Source: an uncultured Eisenbergiella sp. (lineage in GTDB: Bacteria; Bacillota; Clostridia; Lachnospirales; Lachnospiraceae). From it: a DNA stretch of 17,467 bases. Shown here piece by piece: positions 1-6,195 of this stretch. Numbering within the stretch: position 1 is the first letter of the stretch; every line of letters starts with the position of its first letter. The translations under genes and the position numbers were made by a program. The stretch lies in assembly GCA_948960675.1 (NCBI GenBank), contig CARDPF010000030.1:1-17467 (forward strand), in the 5' to 3' direction. The notes under the pieces are model-generated. The model ran no database searches. It saw only the letters and a list, made by a program, of their open reading frames with translations, and had not been told where the DNA came from.

Positions 1-792
1 GATCTTGCGCAGGAAGTTTAAGTAGTCATAGAAGGTCTGCCCGGTGTGCTGTTTAAAAAGCCTGGTAAAATAGAAACGGGACAATCCCGCCCGCTGTGCG
101 GCATCCTCCAGTGTAATATCTTCGGCGTAATGCTTTTGCAGATATTCCAAAAGCCTGGTGAGCCGGTTTAAGGAGGCTTTTGCGGGCATTGTACCGCTCT
201 GCGCAACGGATGCATTTTGATTGATGCAAAAATCGGTATAGCAGGCATAGAATTCCAGCATGCAGGAATAGAGGGAGAGCAGCCTTGCAGGATTGTCGCC
301 CCAATAAAAGGCGGCAGCTTTCCGGATAAGGCCAATCTCCCTTTCATAAATTTCGGGGGAGTTGTCCGCAGTGATGTGGACCGGCTTTGACAACAGGGAT
401 CTGGTGCGGAAAAAGTCGGTGATCTGACAGAAAATATCCAGTTCCAGCAAAAAGACGAACCGTGCGCCTCCCAAGGGGGCCTGGATGGAATGCAGATCAC
501 CCGGGGGGACGAGCAGGATGTCTCCCGGCTGCAGGCAGAATAGGGTGTCCTGTATGATAACCGAATAACTTCCTTCCAGCGGAACGATGATTTCCTGTGC
601 GTTATGCCAATGGGTGGAATAGCCGATTGTCTGTGTGTTGAGCCAAAAACGCAGGGAGGTTTTGGATAAAAAGGGGGGCGTTTCGTATTCGTCCGTTGCC
701 TTTTCCCAATCATAATCCGGCAGCGCGTCCGGTTGCAAAAGATAATCCTGCCGCTGTTTTGCCGTCAAGGTGTATGCTTTTGGGGGATTCAT
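1..792 (-). CDS. AraC-family transcriptional regulator with cupin sensor domain (C-terminus cut by window edge)
   Basis: The frame is open from an ATG at 792-790 to base 1, giving 264 residues without a stop. An AAGGAGA ribosome binding site lies 9 bases upstream of the ATG. Residues about 45-110 resemble an AraC-type cupin: HWHNAQEI at 61-68 supplies the His-x-His-x3-Glu pattern, and LQPGDILLVPPGDLH at 87-101 is the typical second strand pair. Residues 207-264 are the start of the AraC DNA-binding domain, with the first helix-turn-helix around ITLEDAAQRAGLSRFYFTRLFKQ. The second helix-turn-helix lies outside the window. Proteins of this design bind a small sugar or metabolite in the cupin and regulate adjacent carbohydrate genes. 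The effector and target are not visible here, and the target may lie to the left. Family assignment is secure; the function is inferred. Confidence 0.93.
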   Translation of the reverse strand, partial: MNPPKAYTLTAKQRQDYLLQPDALPDYDWEKATDEYETPPFLSKTSLRFWLNTQTIGYSTHWHNAQEIIVPLEGSYSVIIQDTLFCLQPGDILLVPPGDLHSIQAPLGGARFVFLLELDIFCQITDFFRTRSLLSKPVHITADNSPEIYEREIGLIRKAAAFYWGDNPARLLSLYSCMLEFYACYTDFCINQNASVAQSGTMPAKASLNRLTRLLEYLQKHYAEDITLEDAAQRAGLSRFYFTRLFKQHTGQTFYDYLNFLRKI

Positions 793-910
793 CGTATCTG
801 TCTCCTTGTCTGTCTGCCGGTGCGGTCCGGGCAATGGGTCCGTTTGTAAATCATGCACCCCATTGTCATAAAGAACCGGCTTGCATATTGGCATGAATTG
901 ACATAATTTT

Positions 911-939
911 AACATATATTCATGGAAAAATCACGTCAA
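911..939 (-). promoter_or_regulatory. Candidate sigma-A promoter of the AraC-family gene
   Basis: On the minus strand TTGACG (939-934) is followed after 17 bases by TATGTT (916-911), about 120 bases upstream of the ATG at 792. The -35 matches 5 of 6 consensus positions and the -10 matches 4 of 6. The 10-base sequence AATTTTAACA occurs twice on the plus strand (905-914 and 938-947), 33 bases apart, bracketing the promoter. This could be an autoregulatory site, but the region is AT-rich. The rest of 793-1002 shows nothing convincing beyond a weak 5-bp hairpin near 958-973 downstream of the ABC gene. Confidence 0.5.
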
Positions 940-1002
940 TTTTAACAAGGAAACAAGAAAACCGTTGGGGTTTAATCTTCCATGTCCTCCCGGTGTCCTC
1001 TT

Positions 1003-2745
1003 TTAAAATTCCGATGCGAAGAAATCGTTTTCACGGAATTGGAGGGAATACAATTTTTGGTAGGTACCGCCTGCTGCCATCAACTCCTCATGGGAGCCGC
1101 GTTCGGTGATACGTCCGTTAATGACCACGGCAATTTCGTCGGCATTGCGGATGGTGGAAAGGCGGTGGGCAACGACCAGTGTGGTACGTCCCTTGCACAG
1201 TTCGTCCAAGGCCTGCTGAATCAGCACTTCGGTAGTGTTGTCCAGGGCGCTGGTCGCTTCGTCCAGAATAAGGATGGCAGGGTTTTTCAAAAATACCCGC
1301 GCGATGCTCAGACGCTGTTTTTGTCCGCCGGACAATTTGACCCCCCGTTCGCCTATTTCCGTATCGTACCCTTTTTCAAGGGTCATTATGTAGTCATGGA
1401 TGTTGGCGCGCCGGGCGGCCTCAAAGACCTCTTCTTCGGAGGCATCGGGACGGCCGTAGAGGATATTCTCCCGGATGGTTCCCACAAAGAGAAAAACATC
1501 CTGCTGTACGATTCCGATGCTGCGGCGGACGGATTCCATGGTCAGGCTGCGGATGTCCATGCCGTCGATGAAAATAGCGCCGTCTCCCTCTTTCAGTTTG
1601 TAAAAATTGGGCAGCAAATGGCAAAGTGTGGTTTTGCCGCCACCGGAAGGCCCCACCAGAGCGAGTTTGCGGCCTTTCTCCAGACGCAGGTTGATGTTGT
1701 GGAGGACTTCCATGGAAGGATCATAGGCATAAATGACGTCCTTGAATTCGATGACGCCCTGCACGTCCTTTAATTCCTTTGCATCCGGCGCGTCCTCTTC
1801 GGGGGCTTCCTCCATGATCTCCACAAAACGTTTGAAGCCGCTGACACCGTTTTGGAACTGCTCCATGAATCCGATCAGGGTATTCACCGGGTTGATGAAC
1901 AGGTTGACCGAGACGATGAAGGTGGAATAATCACCGAAGGAAATCCGGCCTGCATACAGAAACAGGCCGCCCGCAATGAGGATGAACACGTTGAAAATGT
2001 CCGTCACAAAGGAGGTGGAGGAATGGAACTGGGCCATGGCATGATAAGCGCGGCGGGAGGCATCCACAAACTGCTCGTCTCCCTTTTTGAATTTTTCCAC
2101 TTCCCGTGCGGTGTTGGTGTATGCCTTGGTTACGCGGATTCCCGTTACGCTGCTTTCCACGGCAGCGTTGATGGTGGCGTTGCTTTTACGGCGGTCATCG
2201 AAGGCGCGGCTCATCGCTTTGCGGAAATATAGTGTGACGACCACAAGAACCGGCACACAGGCAAAGATGATCAATGTCAGGATCGGATCAATCATGAACA
2301 GATAGGCGAAGGATAACAGAATCATTACCGAACTGATCAATAGGTTTTCCGGGCCATGGTGGGCCAGTTCACAGACCTCAAACAAATCGCTGGTGATGCG
2401 TGTCATAATGCGGCCGGTCTCATGATTGTCATAGAAGCTAAAGGGTTGTTTTTCCAGATGGGCAAAAAGATCCTGCCGCATCTGGGATTGCATTTGCACG
2501 CCGATCAAATGGCCGTAAAACTGTACGAAATAGCGCAACAGCATGCGTACGATGTAGAGAAGCAGCACAATCAAACCGGCGGCTACGATCGTGGCGTACA
2601 TCTTTTTGGGGATGTAGATATTGAGCATTTTGTTGGTCACAACAGGGTATACCATGCCGATGACCGAGATGAGCAAAGATGCCAGCATGTCCAGGGCAAG
2701 CATTTTTTTGTGTGGTTTGTAGTACCGGATAAAACGTTTCAGCAT
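1003..2745 (-). CDS. ABC exporter half-transporter (fused transmembrane and ATPase domains)
   Basis: This 580-residue protein has the layout of type IV ABC exporters (MsbA/BmrA-like). The membrane domain spans about 17-300, with hydrophobic segments near 17-36, 52-70, 136-155, 157-175, 250-266 and 272-290. The ATPase domain spans about 332-570. All ATPase motifs are intact: Walker A GPSGGGKT (365-372), Q-loop Gln near 414, signature LSGGQ (471-475), Walker B ILILDE with catalytic Glu496, and switch His527. It probably works as a homodimer, since no second half-transporter is adjacent. I chose the ATG at 2745-2743, which follows an AGGAAAGGA site; the frame extends 17 codons further upstream, but that part overlaps the arsR coding sequence. 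It overlaps the end of arsR by 7 bases, which suggests translational coupling and control by that repressor. Cargo is unknown; metal, drug or peptide export are all possible. Confidence 0.93.
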   Translation of the reverse strand: MLKRFIRYYKPHKKMLALDMLASLLISVIGMVYPVVTNKMLNIYIPKKMYATIVAAGLIVLLLYIVRMLLRYFVQFYGHLIGVQMQSQMRQDLFAHLEKQPFSFYDNHETGRIMTRITSDLFEVCELAHHGPENLLISSVMILLSFAYLFMIDPILTLIIFACVPVLVVVTLYFRKAMSRAFDDRRKSNATINAAVESSVTGIRVTKAYTNTAREVEKFKKGDEQFVDASRRAYHAMAQFHSSTSFVTDIFNVFILIAGGLFLYAGRISFGDYSTFIVSVNLFINPVNTLIGFMEQFQNGVSGFKRFVEIMEEAPEEDAPDAKELKDVQGVIEFKDVIYAYDPSMEVLHNINLRLEKGRKLALVGPSGGGKTTLCHLLPNFYKLKEGDGAIFIDGMDIRSLTMESVRRSIGIVQQDVFLFVGTIRENILYGRPDASEEEVFEAARRANIHDYIMTLEKGYDTEIGERGVKLSGGQKQRLSIARVFLKNPAILILDEATSALDNTTEVLIQQALDELCKGRTTLVVAHRLSTIRNADEIAVVINGRITERGSHEELMAAGGTYQKLYSLQFRENDFFASEF

Positions 2746-3110
2746 AAGTCTGTTTTTTCCTTTCCTCTTTTTTCTGGCGGTACATAGGACTTGCATTTTA
2801 AATATTCCGATTCCGGACAGCCGTAGAAGGGGCCGTCGCAGGGCTTGCGCTTTGCGTCACGGATTTGTGCCAACTCCCGTATGACGGTTTCCAGAACAGC
2901 CTTATCCAGGCTATAGTGCGTGTAGTAGCCTTTTTTGATGCCGTATACCAACCCGGCTTCACGCAGGGTTTTGAGGTGTTGGGAAACCGCCGATTCGGAC
3001 AGGCAGCTTTTACTTGCCAGTGCACGCACACAATAGCTGCGGTTGGACATCAGCTGTAAGAGCAGAAACCGCTTAGGGTCTCCCAGCGCTTTTAAAATTT
3101 TTTCGTCCAT
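2739..3110 (-). CDS. ArsR/SmtB-type winged-helix repressor with C-terminal cysteine cluster
   Basis: This 123-residue protein starts at ATG 3110-3108, with AGAGGA close upstream. An in-frame extension to 3293 would run through the promoter and is rejected. The ArsR fold is clear. ILKALGDPKRFLLLQLM (5-21) is the N-terminal helix. CLSESAVSQHLKTLREAGLV (36-55) is the recognition helix-turn-helix. The wing is GIKKGYYTHYSL (57-68). The classical ELCVCDL metal motif is replaced by SYCVRALA with one Cys (C27). Instead the C-terminus has C91, C98 and C106 in a CDGPFYGC...LKC arrangement, plus a terminal C123. The gene overlaps the downstream ABC exporter and has a palindromic operator over its own promoter. 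The simplest reading is a repressor of itself and the exporter, released by a thiol-binding ligand such as a metal. The ligand is an inference. Confidence 0.92.
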   Translation of the reverse strand: MDEKILKALGDPKRFLLLQLMSNRSYCVRALASKSCLSESAVSQHLKTLREAGLVYGIKKGYYTHYSLDKAVLETVIRELAQIRDAKRKPCDGPFYGCPESEYLKCKSYVPPEKRGKEKTDLC

Positions 3111-3120
3111 ATTTCCTCTC

Positions 3121-3180
3121 GTTCTGCCGTGTAAGCGGCAACCTGACCAGTGGGAACTTTGGAACGGCAGGGTTCTGCCG
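3121..3180 (-). promoter_or_regulatory. 5' leader of the arsR-exporter mRNA with competing hairpins
   Basis: Read on the minus strand, CGGCAG (3180-3175), loop AACC and CTGCCG (3170-3165) form a perfect 6-bp hairpin with a tetraloop. The same 9-base sequence CGGCAGAAC recurs at 3129-3121, directly upstream of the arsR ribosome binding site. The single CTGCCG could therefore pair with either copy. A regulatory role is inferred from the geometry only. Confidence 0.35.
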
Positions 3181-3192
3181 AAAACCAACCAT

Positions 3193-3221
3193 ATTATATA
3201 ATACGAATTTAATTTAGTCAA
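3193..3221 (-). promoter_or_regulatory. Near-consensus sigma-A promoter of the arsR-exporter operon
   Basis: On the minus strand TTGACT (3221-3216) and a perfect TATAAT (3198-3193) are separated by exactly 17 bases. Transcription would begin near 3186, leaving a leader of about 75 bases before the arsR ATG. So strong a promoter normally needs a repressor, which fits the operator that covers its -35 box. Confidence 0.85.
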
Positions 3222-3236
3222 CGCTAAATTAAATTC
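3205..3236 (-). promoter_or_regulatory. Perfect inverted-repeat operator over the arsR -35 box
   Basis: The two arms GAATTTAATTTAG (3205-3217) and CTAAATTAAATTC (3224-3236) are exact reverse complements of 13 bp separated by 6 bases. The palindrome contains the whole -35 box (3216-3221), so a bound dimer would block RNA polymerase. Position, symmetry and AT content fit an ArsR-family operator. Binding by the adjacent ArsR protein is inferred. Confidence 0.8.
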
Positions 3237-3330
3237 CGCCATACGCATGATTGGATGGGGGTAACGGTTCACGGGTATGGGGACATGATACAAGGCTGAG
3301 GATATGTCAATTATATTTTAGGATAGGTCA

Positions 3331-3359
3331 TTGTTGGAAAGCCATATTTTTTGTATGAT
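3331..3359 (+). promoter_or_regulatory. Weak candidate promoter of the GH43-GH8-GH43 cassette
   Basis: TTGTTG (3331-3336) lies 17 bases upstream of TATGAT (3354-3359). The -10 matches 5 of 6 consensus positions; the -35 matches only 3 of 6, so activator dependence is plausible. The implied leader to the GH43 start at 3496 is about 130 bases. Confidence 0.4.
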
Positions 3360-3397
3360 AAAAGAAGGGCGACAGCCCGGATTGCGAATACCGGCGG

Positions 3398-3467
3398 CGG
3401 TTGCGTGAGCACGTCAGTGCGTAGCAACCGGCTTTCATGCGTAGTGGCGCGCCGACAATGGCGCATG
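3398..3467 (+). promoter_or_regulatory. Structured 5' leader of the xylan cassette (two stem-loops)
   Basis: The first stem-loop pairs CGGTTGC (3398-3404) with GCAACCG (3424-3430). It has an inner stem GCAC/GTGC (3409-3412 with 3417-3420) closing the loop GTCA. The second pairs CATGCG (3436-3441) with CGCATG (3462-3467) and has the self-complementary GGCGCGCC inside. The structures end about 20 bases before the GGAGG of the GH43 gene. No known riboswitch class is recognised and no U-tract follows, so this is not an obvious attenuator. Apart from these stems, the arsR promoter and the weak plus-strand promoter, I see nothing in the gene-free stretch 3111-3495. Confidence 0.4.
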
Positions 3468-3495
3468 CCAGTTTAGGAAACGGAGGGATTTTTAT

Positions 3496-4896
3496 ATGAA
3501 AAAACAGGCTTTTAACCCGTATCTGCCGTCGTGGGAATATGTTCCGGACGGGGAACCTTACGTGTTTGGGGACAGGGTGTATATTTACGGTTCCCATGAT
3601 TTTTTTAACGGGCATGTGTTTTGTCTGGGAGACTATGTCTGCTGGTCGGCGCCGGTGGATGATTTGTCGGATTGGCGCTATGAGGGCGTAATTTATCCCA
3701 AAACTTCGGATCCCCTAAACCGGGACGCAAAGATGTGTCTGTATGCGCCGGATGTGACGGTGGGTCCTGACGGCAGGTATTACCTGTATTATGTGCTGGA
3801 TCATGTTTCGGTGGTGTCGGTAGCGGTTTGCGATACGCCTGCCGGGCGCTATGAATTTTACGGCTATGTGCATTATGCGGATGGGACAAGGCTTGGGGAA
3901 AAGGTAGGGGATGAACCCCAGTTTGATCCCGGCGTTTTGACGGAGGGTGACAGGACATATCTGTACACCGGCTTTTGTGGCAGGGGGGATAAATCCAGGA
4001 CCGGGGCCATGGCTACGGTTTTGGGGCCGGATATGCTGACAATAGCCGAGCCGCCGGTATTTGTGGCACCCGGGTGCGAGTATGGCGCAGGGACAAGCTT
4101 TTTGGGTCATGAATTTTTTGAAGCGCCATCCATCCGCAAAACGGGCGATACTTACTACTTTGTATATTCTTCGGTTGTGATGCATGAATTGTGTTATGCA
4201 ACCAGTAAAAGTCCGACGAAGGATTTTGTGTACGGGGGCGTATTGGTCAGTAACTGTGACCTGCATATCGACACCTATAAACCTGCAAACCTGCCTATGG
4301 CGTACGGGGCGAACAATCATGGCAGTATGGTGGAAATCGCAGGGCAGTGGTACATTTTTTATCACAGGCATACGAACGGGACCTGGTATAGCAGGCAGGC
4401 ATGTGCCGAAAAATTGGAGATTTTACAGGACGGTTCCGTTTTGCAGGCGGAAATAACTTCCTGTGGACTAAACGCAGGTCCCCTTTTGGGGGAAGGGGAA
4501 TACCCGGCCTATATCGCGTGCCATTTGTTTACGGATACGCCGTCCGTTTATGTGGGGGATGACCGTTTCCCAAGAGTTGTGCAGGACGGAAGGGACGGGG
4601 ATGAAGAACCGGGGTATATTGCAAATATGAAGGATTCGGCCACGGCAGGATTCAAGTATTTTGCCTGCAAGGGTGTAAAAGAAATCCGTATAAAGGTTCG
4701 CGGATATGCGGCGGGCCTTTTTGAGGTGAGAACCGGTTGGGACAAGGAAGCGTTGGCGCAGATCGAAGTGGTCAATTCCAATGTCTGGGAGGAATATGGT
4801 GCGCCGGTGGCAATACCGGACGGAATACAGGCGATTTACCTGACGTATAGGGGAAACGGAAAAGCGAGCCTGGGGTCTTTTACCCTTTGCGTCTAA
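3496..4896 (+). CDS. GH43 glycoside hydrolase, arabinofuranosidase/xylosidase-like, cytoplasmic
   Basis: The protein has 466 residues. ATG 3496 follows GGAGG by about 9 bases. Residues 1-310 are a GH43 five-bladed propeller. The N-terminal blade NPYLPSWEYVPDGEP with VYIYGSHD supplies the probable base Asp18. QFDPGVL carries the probable pKa-modulating Asp144, and FFEAPSIRK the probable acid Glu209; these three are assigned by motif position. Residues about 335-465 form a beta-rich C-terminal region resembling a CBM6-type carbohydrate-binding domain. There is no signal peptide, so it should act on imported oligosaccharides. GH43 enzymes commonly remove arabinose or xylose from arabinoxylan fragments, and the GH8 and second GH43 genes downstream support that role. 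The exact specificity cannot be read from the sequence. It is the first gene of the cassette; the next begins 39 bases later. Confidence 0.9.
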   Translation: MKKQAFNPYLPSWEYVPDGEPYVFGDRVYIYGSHDFFNGHVFCLGDYVCWSAPVDDLSDWRYEGVIYPKTSDPLNRDAKMCLYAPDVTVGPDGRYYLYYVLDHVSVVSVAVCDTPAGRYEFYGYVHYADGTRLGEKVGDEPQFDPGVLTEGDRTYLYTGFCGRGDKSRTGAMATVLGPDMLTIAEPPVFVAPGCEYGAGTSFLGHEFFEAPSIRKTGDTYYFVYSSVVMHELCYATSKSPTKDFVYGGVLVSNCDLHIDTYKPANLPMAYGANNHGSMVEIAGQWYIFYHRHTNGTWYSRQACAEKLEILQDGSVLQAEITSCGLNAGPLLGEGEYPAYIACHLFTDTPSVYVGDDRFPRVVQDGRDGDEEPGYIANMKDSATAGFKYFACKGVKEIRIKVRGYAAGLFEVRTGWDKEALAQIEVVNSNVWEEYGAPVAIPDGIQAIYLTYRGNGKASLGSFTLCV

Positions 4897-4935
4897 CGGA
4901 CGGGAAAAATTTTGCGGAAAAATGGAGGCAGGATA

Positions 4936-6108
4936 ATGGCGGGAAATGCATACGAAACAGGGGTATACCGGAATTTTTTTGCGGAAATCAAAAAGAGCCC
5001 GGAGGAAATCGAACAAAAGATACAGGCAGCGTTTGCGGATTTTTTTTACGGGGATGAGGATACGCGGATTTACCATCCGGTGGGGACGGATATGGGCTAT
5101 CTGGAGGATACCGGTAATCATGATGCCAGAACGGAAGGGATGTCTTACGGCATGATGCTGTGCGTCCAGACGGATAGAAAGGAGGAGTTTGACCGTATCT
5201 GGAAATGGGCCAAAACCTATATGTATATGGAAGACGGGGAAAACGAGGGGTATTTTGCCTGGAGTTGTAAGACAAACGGGGAAAAGAACGCCTATGGGCC
5301 CGCGCCGGACGGGGAAGAATTTTTTGCCATGGCGCTGTTTTTTGCCTCCCACCGGTGGGGGGACGGCGAGGGGATTTACAACTATAGCGGGCAGGCCAGG
5401 CAGATTTTGTCGGCATGCCTGCACAAAGGCGAGGGTACGAGGCCGGGGGCGCCCATGTGGAACAGGGAAAACAAACAAATCCTTTTCGTGCCGGGCAGCC
5501 CGTTTACGGATCCTTCTTATCATTTACCGCATTTTTATGAGTTGTTTGCCCTTTGGGCAGAGGAAGGGGACAGGGCGTTCTGGCGGGAGGCGGCGGATGC
5601 CAGCAGGAAATATCTGGCGAAGGCTTGTCATCCGGTTACGGGGCTGAGTCCGGAATATGGGGAATTTGACGGTTCCCCCGCAGACAGGAAAATGCCCTGG
5701 GGAGAAAAGCATAACCGGTTTTACAGCGATGCATACCGGACGGCGGCCAATATTGGTTTGGATTACATATGGTTTGGAAAAGATGCAGGCCATTACGGCG
5801 CGCCCCTTCGCATGATGCGTTTTTGGAAAACGGATTTGGAGGCCACAAGGTGTGTGTTTGAGGTGGACGGAACGCCCGTTGACCAGCCTGTGCTGCATCC
5901 GCTGGGATTGCTTGCCACGACGGCGCAGGGGGCTTTGACCGTGGAAAATGACGGGTCAAAAGATGTGGACAGCGATTGGAATGTGGCAAAACGCTGGGTG
6001 CAGTGGTTTTGGAACCAACCCCTTCGTCTGGGGGAACGCAGATACTATGACAATTGTCTGTATTTGTTTGCCCTTTTGGCGCTGAGCGGCAGGTATCGGA
6101 TCTGGTAA
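4936..6108 (+). CDS. GH8 reducing-end xylose-releasing exo-oligoxylanase (Rex-like)
   Basis: The protein has 390 residues, close to characterised Rex enzymes. I chose ATG 4936 because GGAGG (4924-4928) lies 7 bases upstream; a TTG eight codons earlier has no such site. The GH8 alpha/alpha-barrel is recognisable. TEGMSYGMM (66-74) carries the probable general acid Glu67, DGEEFFAMALFFA (125-137) contains Asp125, and FYSDAYR (262-268) carries the probable base Asp265. Many aromatic residues (YFAWS, WGDGEG, MPWG) fit sugar subsites. Rex enzymes (EC 3.2.1.156) release xylose one unit at a time from the reducing end of xylo-oligosaccharides. The lack of a signal peptide places this one in the cytoplasm. 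It complements the flanking GH43 enzymes, which attack side chains or the non-reducing end. An ordinary GH8 endoxylanase is the main alternative, but length and location favour Rex. Confidence 0.9.
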   Translation: MAGNAYETGVYRNFFAEIKKSPEEIEQKIQAAFADFFYGDEDTRIYHPVGTDMGYLEDTGNHDARTEGMSYGMMLCVQTDRKEEFDRIWKWAKTYMYMEDGENEGYFAWSCKTNGEKNAYGPAPDGEEFFAMALFFASHRWGDGEGIYNYSGQARQILSACLHKGEGTRPGAPMWNRENKQILFVPGSPFTDPSYHLPHFYELFALWAEEGDRAFWREAADASRKYLAKACHPVTGLSPEYGEFDGSPADRKMPWGEKHNRFYSDAYRTAANIGLDYIWFGKDAGHYGAPLRMMRFWKTDLEATRCVFEVDGTPVDQPVLHPLGLLATTAQGALTVENDGSKDVDSDWNVAKRWVQWFWNQPLRLGERRYYDNCLYLFALLALSGRYRIW

Positions 6109-6144
6109 AGCAGCGGTAGGGCAGGATTGGGGAAAAGACTGAAA

Positions 6145-6162
6145 AAAGCCATGCATGGCTTT
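6145..6162. repeat. Perfect 18-bp palindrome between the GH8 and second GH43 genes
   Basis: AAAGCCATGCATGGCTTT is its own reverse complement. It sits in the 87-base gap between the GH8 stop and the downstream GH43 start. A second short palindrome, TTGCGCAA (6161-6168), overlaps its right end. No T-tract follows, so it is not a simple terminator. It could be an mRNA processing or stabilising hairpin, or a dimeric protein site. Confidence 0.6.
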
Positions 6163-6195
6163 GCGCAACAAAGCAGCGCAGAAATAGAGGAAAAA

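Noticed and set aside
982..1773. Plus-strand open frame of 263 codons opposite the ABC exporter
   Set aside because: It lies entirely opposite an ATPase domain with all motifs intact and shows no family resemblance.
4468..5523. Long minus-strand open frame (351 codons) opposite the GH43 and GH8 genes
   Set aside because: It is antisense to two clearly identified enzymes, has no recognisable domain or ribosome binding site, and its composition is that of a reverse-frame shadow.
6127..6195. TTG start extending the second GH43 by 23 residues
   Set aside because: The extension covers an 18-bp palindrome and has no match to the family N-terminus. ATG 6196 has AGAGG just upstream.
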